Shown one piece after another: positions 41,714-50,619 of a stretch of DNA of 64,000 bases. Source of the DNA: CAWGAJ01 sp963820545 (GTDB lineage: Bacteria > Planctomycetota > Planctomycetia > Pirellulales > Thermoguttaceae); NCBI GenBank assembly GCA_963820545.1, contig CAWGAJ010000001.1:1302001-1366000 (forward strand), written 5' to 3'. How positions within the stretch are numbered: position 1 is the stretch's first letter; each line of letters starts with the position of its first letter. Both the position numbers and the translations under genes were made by a program. Below the pieces are notes generated by a model. It searched no databases. It saw nothing but the letters and a program-made list of their open reading frames with translations, and had not been told where the DNA came from.

Positions 41714-42805
41714 ATGTCGAATCGCGAGAAATCTTCACAGCAGCACGCGAACCAGCCTTGGTCGGGATCTTTCATCTCCGCGGCCAGCCCAGTGCCGGTT
41801 TTGTCAGGAATCGTACTCATCGTCCTGGCCGTCTCTCTCGCTTATCTTCCCTCCTTAAGCGGCGGGTTTATCCTGGACGACGACAAGCTTCTGACCGACA
41901 ACCGCCTGATCAAGGCCCCGGACGGCCTGTACCGGTTTTGGTGCACCGCTGAAGCGCAAGACTACTGGCCGATGAGCAATACTACACTCTGGATCGAGTG
42001 GCGGATGTGGGGAATGAATCCAACCGGCTACCACGTTACCAACCTGATCCTGCACATGGTCGAATCCTGGCTGATTTGGCTTATTTTGCGAAAACTCTCC
42101 ATTGCCGGGGCTTTTTTGGCGGCGATGATCTTTGCCGTGCATCCGGTGAACGTGGAGTCGGTGGCGTGGATCGCGCAGCGCAAGAACATGATAGCGATGT
42201 TGTTTTTCCTGTTGTCGATTCTGTGTTATTTAAGGCAATTTTCGGTGAGTTGTAGCGATAACGCCCAACGTAGCCGGCACACTCCGTGCGCCGGCACCGC
42301 ACACGGCGTGCGCAATCTGCTTATAGGCCGTTGGTACTGGCTGAGTTTATTGGCCTTCGTGATGGGGATGCTCGGCAAGGGTTCGGTGGCGGTTTTGCCG
42401 ATTTTGCTGCTGATCATCGTCTGGTGGCGACGCCCTTTGACAAAGTGGGACCTGGTGCGGACCGCCCCGTTTTTCCTGGTGGCCCTAGTGCTCACGGGAG
42501 TGAACGTGTGGTTCCAAACGCATGGTTCGGGGGAAGAATTCCGCACTGCCAGTTTTATCGAGCGTCTGCTGGGCGCCGGCGGCGTGGTATGGTTCTACCT
42601 CTACAAGGCGCTTTTGCCTTTGAACCTGGTTTTCGTCTATCCGCAATGGCACATTCAGGCTGGAAATCTGTTTTGGTGGCTGCCGCTCATGGCAGCGTTA
42701 GTCGTTACGGCGGCGGCGTGGCGGTATAGAGAAAGCTGGAGTCGGCCTTTTTTTTTGCCTGGTGTTTTTTTTGTGTGTCGCTCCTGCCGGTGCTGGGCTT
42801 TATAG
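41714..42805 (+). CDS. TMTC/DUF1736-like TPR membrane protein, N-terminal part (frameshifted gene)
   Basis: N-terminal membrane part of a protein with the plan of bacterial TMTC-like proteins (GT-C-like membrane domain followed by TPRs). Seen: GGFILDDDKLLTDNRLI with the Asp-rich first loop, YWPMSNTTLWIEWRMWGM, VTNLILHMVESWLIWLIL and FAVHPVNVESVAWIAQRKN. TMTC proteins in animals O-mannosylate proteins; bacterial function is unknown. The frame is lost at the T run 42765-42772 (eight Ts where nine give GVFFCVSLLP). A repeat (42272-42313) is translated as SRHTPCAGTAHGV. The paralogue at 44064 is intact. Confidence 0.8.
   Translation: MSNREKSSQQHANQPWSGSFISAASPVPVLSGIVLIVLAVSLAYLPSLSGGFILDDDKLLTDNRLIKAPDGLYRFWCTAEAQDYWPMSNTTLWIEWRMWGMNPTGYHVTNLILHMVESWLIWLILRKLSIAGAFLAAMIFAVHPVNVESVAWIAQRKNMIAMLFFLLSILCYLRQFSVSCSDNAQRSRHTPCAGTAHGVRNLLIGRWYWLSLLAFVMGMLGKGSVAVLPILLLIIVWWRRPLTKWDLVRTAPFFLVALVLTGVNVWFQTHGSGEEFRTASFIERLLGAGGVVWFYLYKALLPLNLVFVYPQWHIQAGNLFWWLPLMAALVVTAAAWRYRESWSRPFFLPGVFFVCRSCRCWAL
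42272..42313. repeat. Palindromic repeat within first TMTC-like gene
   Basis: A palindrome of family E: imperfect arms gcacactccgtgcg (42277-42290) and cacacggcgtgcgc (42300-42313). It is read in frame as HTPCAGTAHGV in a loop between membrane helices. It corresponds to 44627-44663 in the paralogue. Confidence 0.75.
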
Positions 42806-43968
42806 ACGTGGGCTTCATGAAACATTCGCCGGTGGCGGATCATTATCAACACATAGCAATAATTGGGGTAATCGTGTTGTCGGCGGCGGGCTTAAGCGTA
42901 TGGCGTCAGTGGGCGCGGGGGGCAGCACGCTGGGCGGCAAACGCCGCGGCGGTTGCGGTGGTGGGCGCACTCACATTTTTGTCCTGGCAGCAAAGTGAAA
43001 TATACTGCGACGCCATGACGTTATACCGCGTAACGCTGGAAAAAAATCCAGATTCTTGGATGGCACACAACAACCTGGGCAGCGCATTGTTCAATATGGG
43101 CCGAGCGCAGGAGGCGTTTGCACATTATCAGCAGGCCTTACGGCTCAAATCCGATTACGCCGCGGCCCACTACAACCTGGGTCTCTTACTGGCAGAGACA
43201 GGTCGTCTTCAGGAGGCGATCGAACATTACCAGGAAACCTTGCGCCTGAGGCCCGATTACCTTGAGGCGCTCAACAATTTGGGTAGCGTATTGTCACAAA
43301 CGGGCCGGTTCCAGGAGGCTATAGAGCAGTTCCAACAAACCAGCCGGCTCAACCCGGAATTCGCCGATGCCTATTACAACCTGGGCAATGTTTATAAAAC
43401 AATTGGTCAATATCAACAGGCGATCCAACATTACGAACAGGCCCTCCGGCTGAACTTCAATTATCCCGAGGCGCATAACAACCTGGGGATCGTATTGCAT
43501 CAAGCAGGTCGGCCGAAAGAGGCGATTGAACATTTCAAGGAGGCCCTGCGACTGAAGCCTAACGACGCGGAGGTCCACAACAACATAGGCAACGCATTGA
43601 TTCAAGTGGGCCGGCTGCCGGAAGCAATTGAACATTACCAGCATGCCCTGCGCCTCAAGTCCGACTACCCCGAGGCGCAGAACAACCTGGGTGTCGCATT
43701 GGTCCAAACAAATCGGCCTCAAGAAGCCATCGAACATTACCAGCAGGCCCTGCTCCTGAAACCCGATTTCGCCAATGTCTATTTCAATCTGGCCTTGGCC
43801 TATGCTAGTATGCAGCAATCCTCCGCGGCCATGGCCGCGGCCCAGAAGGGCCTGGAACTTGCCCGCTCTCAGGGACAAGCAGCGCTGGCCAAGCAAATTG
43901 AAGATTGGTTGAATTCCTACCGCGCCGGCCAGTCAGACCACCCAGACTCTCCGCCGCCTTATAAATAG
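42775..43968 (+). CDS. TMTC-like TPR membrane protein, C-terminal part with eight TPRs
   Basis: C-terminal part of the same gene. Starts in frame near 42773 with CVSLLPVLGFIDVGFMKHSP, two more membrane helices, then eight TPR units of 34 residues, for example YAAAHYNLGLLLAETGRLQE and YLEALNNLGSVLSQTGRFQE. The paralogue has five. The units are very alike, which points to recent repeat expansion. The end is a short polar tail (SDHPDSPPPYK). The two parts together give about 750 residues. Confidence 0.85.
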   Translation: MSLLPVLGFIDVGFMKHSPVADHYQHIAIIGVIVLSAAGLSVWRQWARGAARWAANAAAVAVVGALTFLSWQQSEIYCDAMTLYRVTLEKNPDSWMAHNNLGSALFNMGRAQEAFAHYQQALRLKSDYAAAHYNLGLLLAETGRLQEAIEHYQETLRLRPDYLEALNNLGSVLSQTGRFQEAIEQFQQTSRLNPEFADAYYNLGNVYKTIGQYQQAIQHYEQALRLNFNYPEAHNNLGIVLHQAGRPKEAIEHFKEALRLKPNDAEVHNNIGNALIQVGRLPEAIEHYQHALRLKSDYPEAQNNLGVALVQTNRPQEAIEHYQQALLLKPDFANVYFNLALAYASMQQSSAAMAAAQKGLELARSQGQAALAKQIEDWLNSYRAGQSDHPDSPPPYK

Positions 43969-44063
43969 GGATTGGGGAAGATAGCGACCGTGTGCGCTGG
44001 GACATAAAATATAGTAAAATAAACATACAGTAAAACGTTTACTTTTTTCAGCACGGTCCGCGC

Positions 44064-46031
44064 ATGTCCAAGTGCCAGAAACGTCCCAATAAAAATGCCT
44101 TCCAGGCTTGGTCGGGAACCTCTATCTTATCAGCGTTGAATCTCCGTGTGCTGACAGGAGTTGCAGTCATTGTCCTGGCCGCCTTCTGTGCTTACCTCCC
44201 CTCGTTAAACGGCGGCTTCCTCCTGGACGACGACAAGCTTCTGATAAACGCCCCACTCATCAAGGCCCCGGACGGCCTGTACCGGTTTTGGTGCACCACT
44301 GAAGCGCAAGACTACTGGCCGGTGAGCAATACCACACTCTGGATCGAGTGGCGGATGTGGGGAATGAATCCGACCGGCTACCGTGTCACTAACCTGATCT
44401 TGCACATTGTCAATGCCTTGCTGATTTGGGTGATTTTGTGGAAGCTTTCCATTCCCGGGGCTTTTTGGGCGGCGATGATCTTTGCCGTGCATCCGGTGAA
44501 CGTGGAATCTGTGGCCTGGATCTCCCAGCGCAAAGGCCTGATGGCGATGCTGTTCTTTCTGTTTTCGATCCTGTGTTATTTAAGGCAGTTTTTATCGAGT
44601 AGTAGCGATAACACCCAACGTAGCAGGCACACTCCGTGTGCCGGAACCGCACACGGAGTGTGCGGGCAACTTATAGGCAGTTGGTACTGGCTGAGTTTGG
44701 CGGCGTTTGTGTTGGCGATGCTCAGCAAGGGATCGGTGGCGGTTCTGCCCGTGTTGCTGCTAGGAATTGTTTGGTGGCGTCGCGAGGCGACAAAATATGA
44801 CTTGGCGCGGACAGCGCCTTTTTTTGCGGTTGCCGTGGTGCTGGCGATTGTAAATGTGTGGTTCCAAACTCATGGTCAGGATGTAGTAACCCGGCAGGCC
44901 GGTTTAATCGAACGTCTGCTGGGTGCCGGCGGCGTGGTGTGGTTCTACCTTTACAAGGCCCTGCTGCCTTTGAACCTGGTTTTCGTTTATCCGCAGTGGC
45001 ATATCGAGGTCGGCAATCCACTATGTTGGCTGCCGTTGTTGGCTGCCGTGACCGTAACCGCCCTACTGTGGCAATATCGCCAAGGCTGGAGTCGGTCGTT
45101 TTTGTTGGCCTGGGGATTTTTCTGTGTGTCGTTACTTCCGATGCTGGGCTTTGCGGACGTGGGTTTTATGCAGTATTCGCTGGTATCGGATCATTATCAA
45201 TACACAGCCATAATCGGGGTGATTGCGCTCGTGGCGGCGGGTTATGAGGTATGGTATCAACGGGCCCGAGGGCCGGTCCGCTCGACAGCCAGCGCCGTGG
45301 TGCTAGTGGTTCTAGGCGCGCTAATGTTTCTAACGTGGCAGCAAAGTGGACTATACAGTAACGCCGTGACACTGTATCAGGCAACACTGGAAAAAAATCC
45401 AGGTTCTTGGCTAATCCATAACAACCTGGGCTTTGCTCTGATTAAAACTGACAAGCTGCCGGAGGCGATGGAACATTTCCAGCTAGCCCTGCGAATCAAT
45501 CCGAACTATGCCGAGGCCCACAACAACATGGGCTACTCGTTGATCCAAATGGGCCAGTTACCCGAGGCGATCAAACATTTACAGCAAGCCCTGCGTCTAA
45601 AGCCCGATTTTGCTGATGCCGAAAATAACATGGGTCTCTATATGGACCAAACAGGCCAACCTCAGGAGGCGATCGAACATTACGAGCAAGCCCTACAACT
45701 GAATCCCTATCACCCTGAGGCCTACAATAACCTGGGCATCAGCACGGCCAAAACAGGCCAGCTCCAGAGGGCAATCGGATTTTTTCAGCAGGCTCTGCGC
45801 CTCAGACCCGACTTTATCGAGGCCTATGCCAATTTGGCCTTGGCCTTTACCCAAACAAACCGCCCCACAGAGGCTGTGGCCGCAGCCCAGAAGGCTTTGG
45901 AACTTGCACGATCCAAAAATCAAACAAAGCTGGCCAAACAGATTGAAGATGGGTTGAATTCCTACCGCGCCGGCCAATCAGACCGCCCCGATGCATCGTC
46001 GCATTCCAAATCCACGACGTCAACACCTTAG
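44064..46031 (+). CDS. TMTC/DUF1736-like TPR membrane protein (paralogue)
   Basis: A 655-residue intact tandem copy of the preceding gene. Membrane part: GGFLLDDDKLLINAPLI, YWPVSNTTLWIEWRMWGM, FAVHPVNVESVAWISQRKG, then WGFFCVSLLPMLGFADVGFM; then five TPR units. It is probably a membrane glycosyltransferase-like protein with extracytoplasmic TPRs; no activity is proved for bacterial members. The repeat at 44627-44663 lies in the same place as in the first copy, so the palindrome entered before the duplication. Start at 44064 (MSKCQKRPNKNA). Confidence 0.88.
   Translation: MSKCQKRPNKNAFQAWSGTSILSALNLRVLTGVAVIVLAAFCAYLPSLNGGFLLDDDKLLINAPLIKAPDGLYRFWCTTEAQDYWPVSNTTLWIEWRMWGMNPTGYRVTNLILHIVNALLIWVILWKLSIPGAFWAAMIFAVHPVNVESVAWISQRKGLMAMLFFLFSILCYLRQFLSSSSDNTQRSRHTPCAGTAHGVCGQLIGSWYWLSLAAFVLAMLSKGSVAVLPVLLLGIVWWRREATKYDLARTAPFFAVAVVLAIVNVWFQTHGQDVVTRQAGLIERLLGAGGVVWFYLYKALLPLNLVFVYPQWHIEVGNPLCWLPLLAAVTVTALLWQYRQGWSRSFLLAWGFFCVSLLPMLGFADVGFMQYSLVSDHYQYTAIIGVIALVAAGYEVWYQRARGPVRSTASAVVLVVLGALMFLTWQQSGLYSNAVTLYQATLEKNPGSWLIHNNLGFALIKTDKLPEAMEHFQLALRINPNYAEAHNNMGYSLIQMGQLPEAIKHLQQALRLKPDFADAENNMGLYMDQTGQPQEAIEHYEQALQLNPYHPEAYNNLGISTAKTGQLQRAIGFFQQALRLRPDFIEAYANLALAFTQTNRPTEAVAAAQKALELARSKNQTKLAKQIEDGLNSYRAGQSDRPDASSHSKSTTSTP
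44627..44663. repeat. Palindromic repeat within second TMTC-like gene
   Basis: A perfect 14-bp inverted repeat: gcacactccgtgtg (44627-44640) and cacacggagtgtgc (44650-44663), with nine bases between. Read in frame as HTPCAGTAHGVC. Family E. The perfect stem here against the imperfect one in the first copy suggests change since duplication. Confidence 0.85.
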
Positions 46032-46077
46032 AAGCTTAGATCGCATCTCACGTATGTGTAGCGGGTAATATAGGGTA

Positions 46078-46130
46078 CCAGGGGCATCTTGCCTGTGCTT
46101 TTCCCAGCACTGGCGAGACGCCAGTGCCAC
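46078..46130. repeat. Palindromic repeat, family F
   Basis: A nine-bp stem gcactggcg-aga-cgccagtgc (46107-46127) preceded by a weaker ggggcatcttgcctgtgc part. It resembles 48216-48275 in having two hairpins in series. It lies after the second TMTC-like gene and may end its transcript. Confidence 0.75.
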
Positions 46131-46196
46131 ACACGGCTCTAACGGACTACAGTCTCGCTGGGAATAGCAGTGATCACACCCCCACGGGGAAGAGTG

Positions 46197-46544
46197 TTAC
46201 TTCAACTTTTTGGCAAGCATTTTTTTGCCATTCCAATTTCCGCCTCTTGTTCCCTCTTCCTTCAAGGGCAAGGTCAAGGCCTCCCAAGTCTTGCATCCGT
46301 CCTCAACTTCGTCCCATTGGATCAAGATACAGTTTGTTTCACTTTTCCAGACGCCTTTAACTTTTGGTTGCTTGGCACTTATAACAACTCCTCTGTCCTT
46401 GAAGGTCCACGTATCCGAATTGTCGCCTATTTTGATGGACCATTCTCCGATCAGAATGCCTTTTGATGGCGAAGGATTTTGCGCGATCGCCTTTGAGAAC
46501 ATCATGACCGCTACGCATCCTACAAGCAGCAATGCTTTTCTCAT
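46197..46544 (-). CDS. Small secreted protein of unknown function
   Basis: A 115-residue protein. Start ATG at 46544 with AAGGAG seven bases upstream; signal peptide KALLLVGCVAVMMFSKAIAQ. The mature part, ILIGEWSIKIGDNSDTWTFK and VKGVWKSETNCILIQWDEVE, has the pattern of a small beta-barrel or lipocalin-like domain, but I can name no family. It stands alone on the minus strand between plus-strand genes. Confidence 0.7.
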   Translation of the reverse strand: MRKALLLVGCVAVMMFSKAIAQNPSPSKGILIGEWSIKIGDNSDTWTFKDRGVVISAKQPKVKGVWKSETNCILIQWDEVEDGCKTWEALTLPLKEEGTRGGNWNGKKMLAKKLK

Positions 46545-46942
46545 ACATTGACTCCTTCCTATTTTGCACACAACTAGTGTTTATATAGATCCCTATAAAA
46601 AATCCAAATCTATATGAAATGCCCACATCAGGTGCCGTTCATCTACGTTCAAATAAAATTATTGGATTTCATGGCCCCTGTGCCGTTGATTCTGTGAAAA
46701 AATAATTACAAGCATTTTGATGGTTCTTCAAATGTACTACAATTCCCCATCTGGAGAGATACCGGGAGATTCTTTCCCAAACTTCCCAAATACCCATCTC
46801 GTGTTTAATCTTATTAAAGTCACCTTGTCTCCTGCCGTTTTTGCTCCCATCGCTATTGCCTTGGCCCTAAGGCAAATCTATACTGCCACCCCCATATTCC
46901 CTCTATTAGCGATCCGCAGGACTTCGGCAAGGAGGCTGAAGC
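46545..46942. other. A+T-rich divergent intergenic region
   Basis: About 400 bases with no supported gene. It must hold promoters of the small secreted protein (minus) and of the 416-residue gene (plus). A possible -10-like tataga is near 46579, but no convincing pair is seen. No repeat of the window's families was noted. Confidence 0.5.
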
Positions 46943-48193
46943 ATGATGGCGCGTCATTATCTTATTACAGTTATTGTAATTTTTATTGCCGCCGGTCAGG
47001 TTTGGGGACAGTATCCCGTTGATGACAATCAAGGAGGAGCGAATTTAAATTGGCGGAGGTCAGGTGATCCCTCCCCGCAAACTCCCGGCCCAGCGACCGA
47101 ACGCAACACAAGAGGAAATTTGCCCACGCGCAGCGACGCTCCGTCCGCCTCCGACAGACTTGCTTCACGGCCGACTACAAAATTTTCCAGCAGCGGCAAC
47201 ACCACATTACCCAACGATGCCGGCCAGGTCTGGTGCGAATACGACATCAGTTCTTACACTGCCCGCGTTACGAGCACCCAAAAACCGGAACAGGCCATTA
47301 TCGATTGGATACTCCGCGAAACCGGCTACGAGGCATGGCACTCGGAGCCGCTGGGAGTGTTAAGCGTTAACAACCGCACGTTGCGGGTTTATCACACCCC
47401 GGAAATGCAGGCTACCGTGGCCGACCTGGTCGATCGCTTCTTAAGCAGCGAGGCCGCCACGCAAACCTTTGCCCTGCGCGTGGTTACCTTGGACAGTCCC
47501 AGTTGGCGCAGCAAGGCGCAGCCGCTTTTACGTGCGGTGCCCGTGCAAACCCCGGGTGTGTGCGCTTGGCTTTTGGCCAAGGAAGACGCCGCTATTTTAT
47601 GGGCCGATTTGCGCCGCCGCTCCGACTACCGCGAACACAGCTCGCCGTACTTGATGGTCAACAACGGTCAATCCACGGTCGTCTCGGCCATGCGCAATCG
47701 GCCTTATGCCCGCGACGTCGTCCTGCGTTCCGATCTGCCCGCTGGCTGCGAAGTGCAAGCCGGACAGGTTGAAGAAGGATTTACCCTCGACTTCAGCCCG
47801 CTGTTGTCAAAAGATCGGCAAATGATCGACGCCACGATCAAGTGCAACATCGATCAAGTGGAAAAAATGCTTTCCATCATGCTCGACGTGCCCTCGCCGA
47901 GCATGCCCCGGCAACGGATCAAAATTGAAGAACCGCAGATAATCCATTACCGTTTTCACGAACGCTTTCACTGGCCGGCCGACCAGGTGCTCTTGATCGG
48001 CATGGGCATGGTGGCCCTTCCGGTGCCGGTCGACGGCCGGCCGCTGGTGCCCGGCGTTCCACTGCCGCTAGGCATGACTCCCGCCCGGGCCGATCTCCTG
48101 GTCTTTGTGGAAAACAAAGGGCAACTCCCCAATCTTCAGCGCGGTGCTCGTACGCCCGAACAAGAAGCCAAGACTTACCGCGGCCGCTACTAA
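46943..48193 (+). CDS. Secreted protein with weak secretin-like segment
   Basis: A 416-residue exported protein (signal peptide YLITVIVIFIAAGQVWG). A Ser/Pro/Asn-rich region, then IIDWILRETGYEAWHSEPLG, LRVYHTPEMQATVADLVDRF (a short N1/secretin-like fold) and FTLDFSPLLSKDRQMIDATI. The second half recalls the conserved segment of type II secretion secretins (YLMVNNGQSTVVS) but lacks clear beta-barrel features and is too short. So it is probably not a channel. I assign no function. Start at 46943 with AAGGAGG (46928-46934). It is unlinked in sequence to the GH3 gene downstream. Confidence 0.65.
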   Translation: MMARHYLITVIVIFIAAGQVWGQYPVDDNQGGANLNWRRSGDPSPQTPGPATERNTRGNLPTRSDAPSASDRLASRPTTKFSSSGNTTLPNDAGQVWCEYDISSYTARVTSTQKPEQAIIDWILRETGYEAWHSEPLGVLSVNNRTLRVYHTPEMQATVADLVDRFLSSEAATQTFALRVVTLDSPSWRSKAQPLLRAVPVQTPGVCAWLLAKEDAAILWADLRRRSDYREHSSPYLMVNNGQSTVVSAMRNRPYARDVVLRSDLPAGCEVQAGQVEEGFTLDFSPLLSKDRQMIDATIKCNIDQVEKMLSIMLDVPSPSMPRQRIKIEEPQIIHYRFHERFHWPADQVLLIGMGMVALPVPVDGRPLVPGVPLPLGMTPARADLLVFVENKGQLPNLQRGARTPEQEAKTYRGRY

Positions 48194-48215
48194 AGGTCCA
48201 TTGGGCTGAAGATGC

Positions 48216-48275
48216 TGGGTGGCACGGGCTTCTTGCCCGTGTAATAACATCGCACTGGCAAAATGCCGGTATCGC
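48216..48275. repeat. Palindromic repeat, family F
   Basis: Stem cacgggc-ttctt-gcccgtg (48223-48241), then cactggca-aaa-tgccggt (48253-48270). Same two-hairpin plan as 46078-46130. It lies just after the 416-residue gene. Confidence 0.75.
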
Positions 48276-48401
48276 CCAAACACAGTCTTTCATCTGGATT
48301 GCACGTGAATTATCATTAGTGTATAGCAACCTGGATTAAATGAGCAAATGATGAGGAGTCTGTTGGAAAGGGCCCCAACAAGCCTTAAGTATGAGGTTAC
48401 T

Positions 48402-50288
48402 ATGAACATGCCGCTGCGTAACTTAGGTTGGTTTTTTCTTTGCGCCGGTGTGATCTTTTCCCTTGAGATTGACAGCCCATCCGCAGCCGGCGGCGAAGTA
48501 CTATTGAGCGAGGTCGTTGATTCCCGGGGCGATTTGTCGCTTTTGAGTGAAGATGCCGCGATGGATGCCAAGGTCGATGCCCTCCTGCACGCCATGACGC
48601 TTGATGAAAAGATCGGCCAAATGACACAGGTAGACATGGCCGCGATCAAAGACAAGGCCGACATAGAAAAGTATTTCCTCGGCTCGCTCTTAAGCGGCGG
48701 CGACTCCGATCCGCCTGACATTTCGCCCCAAGGCTGGGCAAAGGCTTATGACGAATACCAGTCGTGGGCCTGGAAAACCCGCCTGAAAATCCCGTTGATC
48801 TATGGGATCGACGCCGTACACGGTCACAACAATGTCGACGGGGCCGTGATTTTTCCTCATAACATCGGCTTGGGGGCCACGCGCAATCCCGCGCTGGTAG
48901 AAAAGGCCGCACGGATAACGGCGCTGGAGGTCGCGGGCACGGGCATCAATTGGACCTTTGCGCCCTGCATTGCCGTGGCCCGCAATGAATGCTGGGGCCG
49001 AACCTACGAAAGCTTCGGCGAAACTCCTGAATTGGCCGCATCATTGGGCGCCGCGGCGGTACGCGGCTTGCAGGGTAATAATCTCTCGGGTCCCGCCGCG
49101 GTGGTGGCCTGCGCTAAACACTACCTGGGCGACGGCGGCACCGCCAACGGAAAAGACCAGGGCGATACTGAATGCTCTGAAGAGAGCCTACGCCAAATCC
49201 ATTTGCCCGGTTACCGTGCCGCGGTCAGGGCCGGCGTCGCTACGATCATGGTGTCTTACAGCAGTTGGAACGGCAAAAAAATGCACGGCAACCAGTACCT
49301 CTTGACCGGCGTGTTGAAAAAAGAGCTCGGTTTTCAAGGATTTCTGATATCCGACTGGGCAGGCATCGACCAACTATCGAGCGACTACAAAACCTGCATC
49401 GAAAAGTCGGTCAACGCCGGTATGGACATGGTGATGGTGCCCAACGGCCCCGGCCAGAAAAACAATTATCGGGAGTTCATCAAACTGCTTAAGGAACTTG
49501 TAGCCGAAGGTAAAGTTCCCCAGCAGCGCATCGACGACGCGGTGCGCCGCATTCTCCGGGTTAAATGCAAAATCGGCTTATTTGAACATCCCTTCGCCGA
49601 TCCATCTCTTACCGCCGCTATCGGCTCCGCCGAACATCGGCGAGTGGCACGTGAGTGCGTGCGACAGTCGCTGGTACTGCTGAAAAACGAAAACCACGCC
49701 TTGCCGCTGTCGAAAAACGTACAGCGCTTGCTCGTGGCCGGCAAGGCCGCCGCTGACCTCGGCGTCCAGTGCGGCGGATGGACCATAAAATGGCAGGGGC
49801 AGACCGGCAACGTTATCCGCGGAGGCACGACCATTCTCGCCGCCATCCGCCAAACAGTCTCGCCCGACAGCAATGTAATTTTTTCCCCGGAAGGCGAAAA
49901 TGCAAAGGGGGCTGAGGCGGCCGTGGTTGTCATCGGCGAGTTGCCCTACGCCGAGGGAGCAGGCGATCGCAGAGACTTGAGCCTCTCACAGCAAGATATC
50001 GCCGTGGTGAAAAATGTGAAACAGGCGGGCATTCCCGTAATTACCATTTTACTTTCCGGTCGACCTATGATTATTGGTCCGGCGGTGGATGCAAGCGATG
50101 CTTTTGTCGCGGCATGGTTGCCGGGCAGCGAAGGGCAAGGCGTTGCCGACGTGCTGTTTGGCGATTATCAACCCACGGGCAAACTGCCGCACACCTGGCC
50201 GAAATCCATGGAGCAGATCCCCATCAATGTCGGCGACCCCGCCGCGGACAAGGCTCTATTCCCTTACGGATATGGTCTATCGTATTGA
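48402..50288 (+). CDS. Glycoside hydrolase family 3 beta-glucosidase, secreted
   Basis: A 628-residue exported GH3 enzyme from the ATG at 48402 (an upstream in-frame start at 48348 precedes a poor signal). Signal peptide NLGWFFLCAGVIFSLEIDS. N-terminal barrel: MTLDEKIGQMTQVDMAAIKD, YGIDAVHGHNNVDGAVIFP, KHYLGDGGTANGKDQGDT; catalytic nucleophile Asp in GFLISDWAGIDQL. C-terminal domain: RQSLVLLKNENHALPL and TGKLPHTWPKS. It ends at YGYGLSY with no FnIII domain. It hydrolyses terminal beta-glucosidic bonds; the exact substrate is not inferable. It lies just upstream of the exopolysaccharide locus, so it may trim polymer, but also could feed on plant or algal glucans. Confidence 0.95.
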   Translation: MNMPLRNLGWFFLCAGVIFSLEIDSPSAAGGEVLLSEVVDSRGDLSLLSEDAAMDAKVDALLHAMTLDEKIGQMTQVDMAAIKDKADIEKYFLGSLLSGGDSDPPDISPQGWAKAYDEYQSWAWKTRLKIPLIYGIDAVHGHNNVDGAVIFPHNIGLGATRNPALVEKAARITALEVAGTGINWTFAPCIAVARNECWGRTYESFGETPELAASLGAAAVRGLQGNNLSGPAAVVACAKHYLGDGGTANGKDQGDTECSEESLRQIHLPGYRAAVRAGVATIMVSYSSWNGKKMHGNQYLLTGVLKKELGFQGFLISDWAGIDQLSSDYKTCIEKSVNAGMDMVMVPNGPGQKNNYREFIKLLKELVAEGKVPQQRIDDAVRRILRVKCKIGLFEHPFADPSLTAAIGSAEHRRVARECVRQSLVLLKNENHALPLSKNVQRLLVAGKAAADLGVQCGGWTIKWQGQTGNVIRGGTTILAAIRQTVSPDSNVIFSPEGENAKGAEAAVVVIGELPYAEGAGDRRDLSLSQQDIAVVKNVKQAGIPVITILLSGRPMIIGPAVDASDAFVAAWLPGSEGQGVADVLFGDYQPTGKLPHTWPKSMEQIPINVGDPAADKALFPYGYGLSY

Positions 50289-50619
50289 TGGCAATAATCC
50301 CCCAATTCACAAGAAACAATACCTTTGGCGGGAAATCCGACATTCAGGGAAGGTCGATTAGGGGCAAGTCTGTGGGTAGAACGTAAGAATAAAAGTCGAG
50401 ATTGTCAGTAGTACCCCCACCATCAGATGGTAGCACACATATATCCCTTAACTGTATTACATCTATTGATGTTAGGTTATCCGCCAACACTCTCTGTTTA
50501 GTCAAAATTCCTCTTGACCAAAGCGACCTATTTATATTATTCTCTGCCACCTTTCACTCCCCCTACTCATGGGGTGTAAAACGGGCTTGTCTCTTCTCTT
50601 TGACTTTGTGAAATAGATC
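50289..50619. promoter_or_regulatory. Intergenic region with weak promoter candidate upstream of exopolysaccharide locus
   Basis: No gene is supported in 331 bases. TTGACC at 50514-50519 and TATTAT at 50535-50540 form a weak promoter-like pair with a 15-base spacer, about 80 bases before the exporter start. This is the only pair that I noticed, and the short spacer lowers confidence. Confidence 0.25.

Noticed and set aside
46943..48193. A type II secretion secretin
   Set aside because: Only a short segment is similar; there are no other secretion genes nearby and the length is too small for a channel.
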